Origin: Lumbricus terrestris
Taxonomy: Eukaryota; Annelida; Clitellata; Crassiclitellata; Lumbricidae
NCBI GenBank assembly: GCA_949752735.1
Contig: OX457051.1
Span: 1,687,501 to 1,751,500, forward strand
Direction of reading: 5' to 3'
Length of the DNA: 64,000 nt
Part shown: positions 28,681 to 39,523 of the stretch, piece by piece
Numbering within the stretch: position 1 is the stretch's first letter
How the letters are laid out: each line of letters opens with the position of its first letter
Made by a program: the position numbers and the translations under genes
The notes under the pieces: model-generated
What the model was told of the DNA's origin: nothing
The model's input: the letters and a program-made list of their open reading frames with translations, nothing else
Database searches by the model: none

Positions 28681-29465
28681 ACGATTATTGGGTTTTAGCT
28701 ATTTAGTATAATTATAAATTATAATAATTATAAATATAATCGCAAGAACCACCTAGATACATGAGGAAGGATGCCACAAAAAACCGAAGAAAAGCAACGA
28801 AAGCAAAAGAAGTATTTGTTTTTATAAAAACAGTTTTGCTGTTTTGCAAAACATTGATCATATATTGATGTCCTGTGATGATTTTGACCTTAGATTGGTG
28901 TTCTTCGAGTCAAAAATCATATATGTAAGCGACACTAGACGTGACATGTCTTGACAATTTGTATAGATGTCTTTGACGCAGGACGCCATTTTTAAGAAGC
29001 CGCCATTTTGATTTCTAAGGATAATTCCCACTGGTTCCGATTCATAATAATCAAAACTGTGAGAAAACATCCAGTGCTATGAAGGAATATGCCACAAGAA
29101 AATTGGAAAACAAGCAATGGAAATGAAGAACTATTTGATGAATTTTAATAGCAATTTTGCTGTTTTTTAATGTAAAAGGACTTTTTTGGGCTCAATTTTG
29201 ATGTCTAAAGTTGATTTTGACCTTAGATTCATGTTATTCGAGTCAGAAATATATAGAAACGACACCAAACACGAGATGATACGATGATTTATAAGAATTT
29301 ATTAGCCTCAGGCCGCCATTTTGAAAAAAGCCGCCATCTTGAATTGTAAGGGAAATTTCGGATGCCTCCCCTTCTTAAAATGTTCCCTTGGGTCCCAACT
29401 ACAACTGTGCCAAGCGGCAACCCGTGTTCAAAAAGTGCAGTTTACTTTTGTGTACCGCTTAGACT

Positions 29466-31995
29466 ATAAATAATCTTGTGTTAGGTAGGGAATGAAGATG
29501 TGTAGGGAGAGAGTTCCAACATTGGGAGCCAGTATATTGTATAGAGAATCGACGAGTATTATTATGTGCGTAGGGAAGGTCATAAACAGTTAATTTTCTA
29601 GTTGAATAAGAGTGGCGATCAGAGGAAAGGTTAAAGAAATCATTAAATACAAGTGGTAATAGGCCATGGTTATAACGGTACATAAATTCTCCTATTTGCA
29701 AGTGCCTAATTTGATCGATCTTTAATAATCCAAATTCCTTGAAATACAGAGCGGTGTGGGCTCGGCGAGGAATATTAGCTATAAAACGGATTGCATATTT
29801 TTGAAGGGTGACTAGTCTGATAAAATTAGATTTGTAAGTAGACGTCCAAATTAAATTACAGTAGGTTAAATAAGGATAAATAAGAGAATAGTATAGCATA
29901 GACCGGATAGAGACAGGAATCAGTTTAGATGAGCGAAATAGCACACCAACAGTCTTAGCAATTTTGCTAGAGATATTATTGATGTGTTCCTTCCAATTTA
30001 GATGCTGGTCAATGTATACGCCCCAAAATTTTGTGGATGTTACTTGGGTGATAGGAGTCCCTTCAATAAGTAGAATAGGAAGTTCATTGGGATATTTTTT
30101 CTTATGGGATCTGAAGAGGATGTAGTTGGTTTTATCCAAATTTAGAGTAAGTTTATTTGATCGAAACCAATCAACGACTCGGTGAAGCTCAGAATTAACA
30201 GTGTCGAATAGGGTATCAATAGATTTATCAGAATGAAATAAGTTAGAATCATCAGCAAATAGTACAAAATACATAGAAGGCGATACATTAGGTAAATCAT
30301 TAATATAGATTAAAAATAAAAGAGGTCCAAGATTAGATCCTTGAGGGACACCGTGAGAAATGAGTTGTAGATCAGAAGTGCAATTGTTAACAGAAACCAG
30401 TTGAAAACGATTTTCAAGATAGCTAACAAACCATTGTAATTGTGTCCCTCTAATTCCATAGTTATAAAAATTTTTGATCAAAATATGATGATTTACAGAA
30501 TCAAAGGTTTTAGCTACATCAAGGAAGATACCAAGGGAGTATTCGTTATTTTCAATTGCATTAGAGATTTTGTCTTGTATGCTTAGAAGGGGCATGTAGG
30601 TAGAATGACCCTGTTGGAATCCATGCTGAGACTGAAATAGTACTTTCTCTTTTGATAAAAAACTATCTAAACGTGCATACATTAATTTTTCAAATATTTT
30701 GGCAAAGAATGGGAGTACAGAAATCGGTCTGTAGTTAGAAACATTGTCCCTCGGGCCCTTTTTATGAATGGGTATGACCTTGGCAGTTTTCAATGCAGAG
30801 GGGAATACTCCAGTGGTAAATGAGCAGTTGACAATCTCTGATAGCGGAATTGCAATTTTAGGCAATGTTAATAGGGCTATGGCAGGGTCAATTCCATCGA
30901 CTCCTTTACTATGCGTAGTGCGAATGGTATGCGCAAGGTTCATTATTTCACAAGGTGTAGAAGGGATTAATGCTATAGAATGTGGAAGGGGTTGGGATAA
31001 GTAGGATAAAAAAGAGTTAGTTGCAGCAGGTATTTTATTAACAAGAGATTGTGCAATGCCTGTGAAGAAATTATTGAATTTAGTTGCTATAGTCTGAGGG
31101 TCAGTAATTTGTTCACCATTTACATTCAATGCAGTAATTACAGTTTCTCTGTTAGTATCTCTATCCAGTATACTCCTCAGAAGACCCCAGGTTTTTTTAA
31201 GGTTATTACTATGAATTAAAAATTCGGATGCATAATAATCTTTTTCGGCTTGCAATTTAACATTCTTAAATTTGTTTCTGTATAGGATGAATTTCCTTTT
31301 GTTGGCCTCATTTGGATTTTTTATGAATTTTTTATATAGTTTCGCTTTCTTATTACTAGATTTTACCAGTGCCCGAGTCATCCAGGGCTTTTTTGGGATA
31401 GAGTTGCGAGCATAAGTCCTAGTGGAAATTGGAAAAGAATCATCGTAAAGCTTCTTATAATTGCTAAGAAATAGGTCATAGGCCTTATCAGTGTCTAGTT
31501 CCGTACAAGCTTCACGGATATCAGACCAGTCCGTAGAGTCTAAGGATTGCAAAAAATTGGCTTTATGGTCATCAGATACTAGGTTAAATGTCAGTGTTTG
31601 AGGCTTGTTAGGAGGTTTAATAGGACTAAAATCAAACCATGCTATGATTGGTAAATGATCAGAGATGTCTTCGATGAGAATAGAAGAATAAATAAGTTTG
31701 GTCCAAATGTTAGTGAATATGTTATCTAGTAATGTAGATGTATGGTCAGTGATCCTGGTAGGTCTGGTTATGAGAGGCAATAGATGATGGGCGGTTAGGC
31801 AATGGTAGAGATCAGCAGTGGCTTTGTGGCTATTAATTTTCAAGAGATCCATGTTAAAATCACCTAAAATTACTATGTCTTTTGATTTTTTTAGCGTATG
31901 ATCTAAAATGTTGTTAATTTCTTCAGAGAAATCTTCTAGTTTAAGCCCAGGTGGCCGATATATAACCCCATCTGTGGTTGCCCCAGTTTTATGTG
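29466..31995 (-). CDS. LINE ORF2: endonuclease (partial) + reverse transcriptase
   Basis: About 840 residues on the minus strand without a stop. Endonuclease motifs: GVIYRPPG, DIVILGDFNMD and EDISDHLPI (the SDH box). Reverse-transcriptase motifs: NYRPISVLPFFAKIFEKL, QHGFQQGHST, SLGIFLDVAKTFDSVNH (first catalytic Asp), SHGVPQGSNLGPLLFLIYIN and LFADDSNLF (catalytic FADD), then LTLNLDKTNYILFRS, KFWGVYIDQHLNWKEHI and WNSLPTHLHSLPNTRLF. This is a Jockey/CR1-type ORF2. The frame ends early only because a foldback element interrupts it at 29465; the last residues lie at 26150-26202. The N-terminal residues of the open frame (31998-32035) come from host flank. Confidence 0.92.
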
Positions 31996-32844
31996 CAATC
32001 GTCATTCGGCCGCTCATTCCTTCCCTCAGGATCAAGTCTCCGCCTGTGCCCGCAACACACTCAGGGGTTTAAGTGGCTCGCAAAAAGTGTTTGCATGATC
32101 ATTATGCTAACCTAAGTCTTCACGTGAGTGCGCATGCTAAGTAACGTTCATATAGTAAAATATATTATTTAAGATATTTCCGCTCACAAGAAGCCGCCCA
32201 AACGAAAGACCCCAACTCCAAGTTCACAATAATAGCGTGGTCAGCGAAGTTCCTGACTTTGTAGGCCTTTTAAACTTCTCTGAGTCATCCAAGACAGTTA
32301 CTTCTAATCAGAATGTACGTTCTCCAAAGGCAAAAGGAAGCAAGTCCAGTTTTGGGTTAAAATGACATTTTGGCATAATTTTGGTTCATGAAGCAAGTCC
32401 AACACAATCATCTATATAAATAGTTATTATCTCACGTAGTTTTGGCGGAAAAGCAGAGGCAGAAAGAAGCATGTCCACGTAGTTCTGGAAAATACCAAGG
32501 CAAAAGGAAGCATGTACAATTGTCCATCAACCAATTGTACTCGTAAATTTGGGTCACGTGATCGCAAATTTCCACTATATTATCGTTTTATTTAGGCTAC
32601 ATTAGGATAATTCTAAACATGGACAATACGGGTGCTCAAAATTTCTTTGCCTACCTGATAATACTAAGGAGATATCATGACAATACTGATTATAATTGTG
32701 CACATAGCTTTAAAGCCGACCGAAGGATGATGCCTGAGATGTTTTTCGCATTTTTCTCAGAAACTGAAATCTGTGACTTGCTTCCTTTTGCCTTGGCAGG
32801 GCAGTATAGCGCTGTTGTATAATTGTATAAATTTTAATATTTTG

Positions 32845-32967
32845 AAGTTTTCGAATGTGCAGCAGAATTTTCGAACCGTGAACGTAATAATTACTACGCA
32901 GCTAGAGGCTACAACTGCGTCTGCAATCCTGAATGTCAGCTCTACAACGACCTTCAGAAATGCTACG
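32845..32967 (+). pseudogene. Decayed EGF-CA exon (third receptor locus)
   Basis: It has exactly the length (123 nt) of the exons at 17877 and 19026 and an intact donor G|GTAAGT. It reads FECAAEFSNRERNNYYAA, GYNCVCNPECQLYNDLQKC. The acceptor and DID start are lost and two cysteines are replaced (Arg, Tyr). The module cannot fold normally. Confidence 0.8.
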
Positions 32968-33433
32968 GTAAGTTTTCATTGTTATGTAAAATTTAGCAAT
33001 AAATATTATTCATTCGTTCAAGTGTTTATATTGTGCTTCTTCAAGGAAACTACTCAGAGGTGCAATTATACGAATCAATGCGTCCGATAACAATCTGGAC
33101 GTAGTCCGATAAATTATGCGAAACTCTTATAAAGAATTTTAAATCGCGACTTTCTACCCACTTGGACAATTGTTCATAGGGCCTACTCAGGCTTAAAACC
33201 TATGTCTCGTGCGGTGCGCTTTCGGAAGGAATAAATGCTATTCGTGTCAAGCTAACTAAGTCACTTAAAATCAGTAATCATAATTAGCCTATAGATCTAC
33301 AACATGTTTTATTAGCTAATAAAACTTGTTCTAGATCTATAGGCTAATTATTATGATTAAAGTTTGTCATTTAAACTTGTTTGCCCAAACTTAGGATGGC
33401 AAAGTTCCCGATCTGATATTTCTATTTTACTTT

Positions 33434-33557
33434 CATCGTCAATGAAATTGAGATGTGGCATCGGCAATGGAATACAATCCGTCGTTATAATAATCCTTAT
33501 TGCAGTAGTCGTTATGTTGTCTGTTTTGTTGAAACGGAAACGCACTGAAAGCCAACG
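33434..33557 (+). pseudogene. Third transmembrane exon copy
   Basis: It reads MKLRCGIGNGIQS, then a Val/Ile/Leu helix ending LLKRKRTESQ, clearly homologous to the exons at 21108 and 55602. The normal CTTTCAG acceptor is deleted and the donor (CG|GTATG) is in phase 2 instead of 1. The frame runs on into the foldback element. Probably a relic. Confidence 0.75.
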
Positions 33558-33578
33558 GTATGTTTTAAAAGGTTCCAC

Positions 33579-34131
33579 GACAACTGGTCTACCGACAACT
33601 CGTCTCCGGACAATTGGTCTAACGACAACTGGTCTACAGACGAATAGTATTGATGAAATAGAAGCTGTATTAATGAAAATGGTTTCTTAGCATAAATGGA
33701 AGCTGGATCGATGATTTTATTCATGTATTTCGACATGCATACAGCTTCTACTTCAGATCTAAAAATACCTTCATCCACCTTCTATTTCCCACCCGTTATT
33801 TTCGTCAATCCAGCTTCTATTCCAGATATAAAACAATACCCTTATCCAGCTTCCATTACTTAAGCATTTTTCATCAATCCAGCTTATATTTCAGATAAAA
33901 AAATATTTTCATCCAGCTTTTATTTCTCATGCGTTATTTTTGTCAATCCAGCTTCTATTTCAACTGTAAAAGAGCCATCATCCAGATTTAATTTCTCTTG
34001 CGTTTTTTCATCAATCCAACCTCCATTTCACCTGTAAAAACTTTCATCCAGCTTCTATTTCTCAAGCGCTGGATCAGTTGTCTGTAGACCAGTTGTCGTT
34101 AGACGAGTTGTCGGTAGACGAGTTGTCGTGA
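33579..34131. mobile_element. TU-like foldback element with 15-bp tandem terminal repeats
   Basis: The left end has four tandem 15-bp units (GACAACTGGTCTACC and variants, 33579-33638). The right end (34079-34131) has three units in inverted orientation. Between them are 8-10 diverged copies of a CATCCAGCTTCTATTTC core spaced 30-60 bp. Sea-urchin TU foldback transposons are known for terminal repeats whose outer domain is tandem 15-bp units. It lies 21 bp after the transmembrane exon of the third receptor. Confidence 0.88.
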
Positions 34132-35147
34132 CACCGTTCTGTCCATTCAAAGCGTCATGCTCTTAATTGGCTGACCAGCAACGGAGCATTAGCAAAAACG
34201 CATAGATTCGGTGTTTAATATTAATTAACCAAATCTAAAGACACTTCAGCGTTCGGAAACTTTCTAAATTATCATAATTTATAATGCGTGTGCCTCAAAC
34301 CTTCCGTTAGCTCCAAAGGTGAAAGCTCTCAGCAATAATAATTTATTATATCGACTCTCTTCAGCTTGTTTAAAACATGTATTTATGGAAATGCTATAAT
34401 ACAATTCTGTTGATGACTTGCTACACGAAGCAATTATAAACAAATAATTTTTTTATCTGTGTTATTTAATGTGATAGAGTTTTGACTAATGTTATATAAC
34501 CTAACTGAAAATTCAAAACTGTTTTGAATTACGGAATGCCTATTATCAGCCTATACAATAGCAACATCTGCTGATAAACAATGTATGTAAATCAGGTTTC
34601 CCAGGGTCGACTATTCCGAGAAATAGTGGGCCGGTGTAAAGGTTTCAGATTACCCCCTCCTAAACATTACCCCCCTGCAAACTGTAAATTGCATCAATCA
34701 TCGCATTTATTGCACTAAAAATATCAAAAAATTCATCCCGCTTCTTGTTTTGGTCTAAAGATTTTCATCCGTCATCCAATTTCGTGGTTTGTTATCAATA
34801 TTTTCTTCTGTAACTAAAATACTATTCGCCGCTGAAGTTTACATGGAGAAAATGGCTTCGAGGCTATTATTTTTTTCGCATCAAAATATTGATAGCAATT
34901 ATATGCCTATTATACATGTAGGTCAGAGATTAAACTTGTGAGGAATAATAATTAGATGCAGGAGAGAGTCTACGCTATATAGTGTGGAACATCTCCATGC
35001 TGCTTCAAGGATAATAATATCTATTCGTATTCCTCTTCACCATAGTCGCGATGCGGTTTTATGTTCTTTTAAACAGCACTTCCTAAGATCCGTCGTCCAG
35101 ATCGAGCTACACATACATGTAGGCCTACATGCTGTACGGGTAGCATA
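34132..35147. other. Non-coding DNA
   Basis: AT-rich sequence with no exon or transposon end that could be supported. Confidence 0.5.
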
Positions 35148-35506
35148 TACCCGAATCCCAAGCCTTATAACACTTCAGAGATATTTTATTTCCGTAAACT
35201 GGAAGTTGGATGAACGATGAAAACATGATATCACTGCTGACGTATTGCAGTATCATTAGAAGCTGGATGAGCATATTAATTAACAGAAGTAGAAGTTGGA
35301 TGAGCGACGAAATCATGGTTTTATGCTAAATTGTAACCGTGAAACTAGAGGCTGGATGAACGATCAAAATATTTTTAGTTGAAGTAGAAGTTGGACGAAT
35401 AACGAAACTGTGATATAGTAGAATTAGAAGTTGGATGAGCGATGCAAAAATGACCAAAACATGTTTTAAATAATTTTACGATGCCTTAAGGCTTGGGATT
35501 CGGGTA
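35148..35506. mobile_element. 359-bp MITE (copy 2), inverted
   Basis: Same terminal TACCCGAATCCCAAGCC and same length as 11020-11378, in the opposite orientation. The internal AGAAGTTGGATGAGCGA units recur about seven times. Confidence 0.9.
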
Positions 35507-38239
35507 CGGTATATGCGTACGGGTGCGGATTGCCGCGCAAAGAATGTAGCGACTGCATCATTGTAATCGATGACTTTTAAGCTTTCGTGTATATTTTTGA
35601 AACTGCTTTCTCATCATACTTTATCGGAAGTCAAAGTCAAGATTTGGAAGTAAATCTTTTAAAGTCAATTAAATGCGGCGTATTGCAATGATGAGAAAAA
35701 ACAAGATCTACAAAGGTTTCTTACATGCGGTCGGAATACGACCATGCTGTCTGCATCATGCTGTCCGGGGTAACCCCAAGTTTTTATTTTACAGTAGGCC
35801 TACCTGATATTGGCATCGCAGAAGCTCAAGCGATTATAGATACCTGAATAAAAAAGACTAAGTGCCTAAAATATTCAAAGCTGCAAAAGTCTTACATAAT
35901 TATTATATACATTGCTTATTTCCTCACTTCTAACCTACTTGTCGTCTAGTGTTCGAGACCTAGGTTCACATTTGATAGATCCTAACCTTTACCGAACAAT
36001 TTGTAAAGCTTGCTCGCTCTTCCTGCTTCCAGCTACTGCGTTCAAGGCGTCTACCTCCATCAATTCGCTCTGTATCCGGTAGTATTTTCTCCTCTTTCTC
36101 TCGTCTCAAAACCGACCTCTTCTCTCTGGGTTGTACGCACTGGGCGCGCTTCTTAAAGACTCTTGCTGCGAGAAGCGCTATATAAAATGATCAGATACAG
36201 CACAAAACAATACAACTACTAATAAACGACATTTTTGAATAATTATCCCATCATGAAGATTGAGTAAAGGACATAGTTTCTCAGCATCCTGATGATAGTG
36301 ATGACAGTCATAATTATATAGAACAATATTGTTATGCATCTATAATAGGTGGTTTCTTTGAGCCATTTCGTTGTTCTTTTTTTGTATCTTCATCAAATCA
36401 GTCAGTAGATCTGGAGAAGGCTGACTGCTGCTTCTTTACAAATGATTAAGCTTAATATTTAAATATGTTTTTATATGCTTAGTTTCATATAACTGGTTTG
36501 TTCTGGCATCAGTAAATATTTATCTGTGTAAAGCATTCTAGATTTTATTAGCATTGTTGTTATACATTATATTGTCGGTAAGGAGTGCAGTTGGTACAGT
36601 TGATCTTCTATGAAAGAATAGCCTAGCTTTCAGGCTTCAATGCTGTTAATATCTGCACAGGATTGACAAATGACCCTAATCTCACCCAGTATTATATTTG
36701 GCATACTTTGTCGACTATCGCGAACACCAGGCTATTCAATTTAAACATCAGGATGTTGACACAAACTCTTCTGCAATATGACATCAAGCATAATTAGCTA
36801 ATAACGCAAGTCATTAAATTCCCACTGACATGCATTTAATTTGTCAGGCTGTCAATAGGCCTACTGTACGTAACTTAGTAACAGTCCTGACAAATATTTT
36901 CGGCTTCACATTTAATCGTACACGCTTTTCTGTGGCCTGGACCCTTCTTGTTCTTTAAGTTCTCTGCCCCTCGGCAGGTTTCAACTTCCAATGATGCCAT
37001 TCATCTTTTCGCTGTGCCTTTTCTCTTCAGTTCTTCCGGGACCCTACTCGCTATTTAAACATGTTTGTTGATTAGGTGAGAGCCTTCACCATTGCTGCCC
37101 ACCTGACTAGGTGCCATGGACGCCATTTCAGAACTGGCCTGAATCATATAATGGGTGCACGACCCTTCTGTATGATTGAATTTAGTTTTGAGCAGACGAC
37201 CAACAGCTATGCCTATACGAGTTTGTTTACATTTCAAGGACTGGCGGAAATACGATTTATCTGCTGGAATCACAGTGAAATTACCGATTTAAAAAAAGAT
37301 ATCGATTAATATATTTATTATCTGAACTATGTAAATGTCGATCCTGGAGACAATTTTTTTTATATTCAGTGTGTGGTCGATAACAATCTCGCACTTAAGG
37401 CCACGTCCATAACGCATAGGCGATGACTAAGCGAAACGCTATACGCACGGTCATAATATGTACCACAATAATTAAAGATTTAAATGTATTTCCCCATGTT
37501 GGAATTTATTAGGATTTTTACTGTAGTTTAGTAGGGTATTTACGTACGATATTCTGCCAAAAAAGGTCTGCCATAGTAAATGTCCGGGTTCATGATGAAT
37601 TTCCCGTATTTTTGACTGGCCTAAAAATGCTTATCACCCTAATTATTAACATCGTGTCAGCTGCATACAGTAACCTACATTAATTATAAGTCAGATCAGC
37701 ATCACCAGCCGCACAATGTGCTTTCACCTGATGAATTAAATATGACTTATTTAGCACTGGAACTATTACATTCAGCACAAAATTTACTTCCTTTGTGGGA
37801 AGACAGTGCAACTTCAGTTGCTTCATCTCATCAGCAAATAGTACTATGCATTGTTCTACCTTAAATGTATCACAACCATGATGTATTAATTAATTATTCA
37901 CGTCAGACGATTCAAGAAACTGTTTTATCTGCACGAGATGCATGTAGTGGTCTTTGCATTAGGCAAGAAGCCTTAAGCCGCTTATGTGTTGTCCGAACTA
38001 AAATAATGACTTCTCAGCATTTAACCATTCAACTCAGGACCTAGTTTAGTTTATACATTGCATCTTAAGGAATGTCCTCGTTGACTTTGTGTTAACAAGT
38101 CCTCACAGAAACTATTAAAAGTGTTCAAGAGTTGCATGCAGGTAAGTAAGTTCTCCTGGTCAGATGAAGATGCCGATGATTCTTTGATTAATGTGAATCT
38201 GTCTGATGTCTTTATATGTAGGCTACAGGCATGTAATGA
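35507..38239. other. Non-coding DNA with LINE tail and old SINE
   Basis: 35950-36215 is a plus-strand LINE 3' end (SRLKTDLFSLG, then GAAGCGCTATATAAA). 36955-37160 keeps the CTCTGCCCCTCGGCAGG hairpin and flank of SINE family 2. No host gene is recognised elsewhere. Confidence 0.5.
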
Positions 38240-39523
38240 TTAACCCTTATAGGGTCACCGGGGGGGGGTAAAAAAAACCCATCTCGGTTTTTCAAGGAAA
38301 TTTTAATCCCTGACAATAGTTGAAGAAATCGCTTCTCTGACTTTTCCTAAATATGTTTCCTGCACAGAATGCATCCAGTTTCATTAGTTATTCATGCACC
38401 CAAATAAGCTACAAAGTACCAAAATGTACCACGTCCTATCTATTTTACTCAGGAATGTTTAAATTCAGCATTATGCATGCTTTACACATGAGTGTCTTGC
38501 TGTTACAGTGTCTCCTTATCAGTATCTGGACATTATAATAGATAAGGTTATCGTTTTGGTTTCATAAAATTAGGATGAATAAATGAAATTGTCTACAGCA
38601 AATCACGCGAAGTAAGCAAGTGTAGCATCAAGCCCTACTGCATCTGTCGAAGTGCGATCTTGCTATGTGCACTTGAACGCAATTGCATTGACTGCAACAA
38701 TGCCTGAATAGACTGTATACCCTTTATCTGTCAAGTCATGAAACATTCAAACTATTGATAGATCATGTTATGAAACATTGAAGTATGAATATGGCACATA
38801 GCCTATATAATGCCAGCAATAGTTAAACTGCAATGTAATCATATGTTATTAAAAATTTCGACTAGATATGATAGTTTCATTGCATAATAGACTCAATGCT
38901 ACATATAGAATGTGGCTTTCGTGAAATTATTAATTTTGACCAAGAAATTATTAAATCATATTAGACACAGAACTTTATTGATAGCCAATTCAAGAATCTG
39001 GCCGCCATCTTATCCCAATTGTGGTTTCCTTGCAGTGCCATATAAGTGAAATTGGTTCCATCGCATTCCTTGGCCTCGAAAATGCTGATTTAGACCCTGA
39101 GATCATGTTTCCATTGCACATCATGACTTCACTAATAGCAATTTTAATATTCTGGTCGCCATTTTGTCCGCCATTTTGATTTTTGTGCAGTGCCACATAT
39201 GTGACATTGGTTCCATTGCATCCCTTGACCTCGAAAATGTTGATTTAGACTCTGAAATCATGTTTCCATTGCATACATAACTTCACTTATAGCCATTTAA
39301 GATTCTGGCCGCCATTTTGTCCGCCATTTTGATTTTCCTGCAGCGCTGCATATGTTACTTTGGTTCCAGTGCATTCCGCGAACCTTCCATAAATAACTTC
39401 TTTTAGTTTTATACTTGAAAATCGGAGTTTATCATAGGAATCCTGCGAATCACAGTGGGGGTATTTTTTTACCCCCCGGTGTCCAAAATTGGTTGAGAAA
39501 AATCGTGACCCTATGAGGGTTAA
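38240..39523. mobile_element. piggyBac-like non-autonomous element
   Basis: The ends are TTAACCCTTATAGGGTCAC (38240) and the inverse GTGACCCTATGAGGGTTAA (to 39523). The TTAA at each end and CCCT just inside are the piggyBac hallmark. Subterminal inverted GGGGGGTAAAAAAA blocks follow. The right half contains about 2.3 tandem units of about 154 bp (38990-39360) with CGCCATTTTGTCCGCCATTT. No transposase. Confidence 0.85.
38990..39360. repeat. About 154-bp tandem repeat inside the piggyBac-like element
   Basis: GCAGTGCCA anchors occur at 39032 and 39187 and a variant at 39340. Each unit carries ATTGGTTCCA, CTCGAAAATG, ATCATGTTTCCATTGCA and GCCGCCATTTT. Confidence 0.8.

Larger units (their letters stand above)
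26203..29465. mobile_element. 3.26-kb inverted-repeat element carrying protocadherin sequence
   Basis: Arms of about 1.09 kb (26203-27293 and 28389-29465) are inverted copies of each other, about 97% alike where compared by eye, starting AGTCTAAGCGGTAC. The spacer is about 1.09 kb. Each arm carries the last cadherin repeat and transmembrane segment of a protocadherin plus a non-coding 3' region with repeated GCCGCCATTTTG. The target LINE is restored in frame if the element and a 2-bp duplication (AT) are removed. No transposase is seen. Confidence 0.88.
25797..31997 (-). mobile_element. CR1-like LINE present only in copy A, split by a foldback element
   Basis: The element runs 31997 to 29466 and continues at 26202 to 25797. 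The target is empty in copy B near 60747. Its A/T-rich 3' tail lies at 25797-25840. The ORF2 reading frame restarts across the 3.26-kb insertion: NTRLFI is followed by KHKLRLYLLKTLPDM and a stop. Apart from that split no stop interrupts the protein, so the LINE is young. It is 5'-truncated within the endonuclease domain. Confidence 0.9.

Noticed and set aside
30768..31004. Plus-strand ORFs over the large LINE frame
   Set aside because: Antisense shadow of the reverse-transcriptase frame.
33364..33690. 108-codon single-pass membrane protein as a stand-alone gene
   Set aside because: It is the third transmembrane exon read through its donor into the TU-like element, with its acceptor lost.
33579..34131. 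CRISPR-like array
   Set aside because: Repeats are diverged, lack uniform spacers and are bounded by inverted 15-bp units of a foldback element. The genome is animal.
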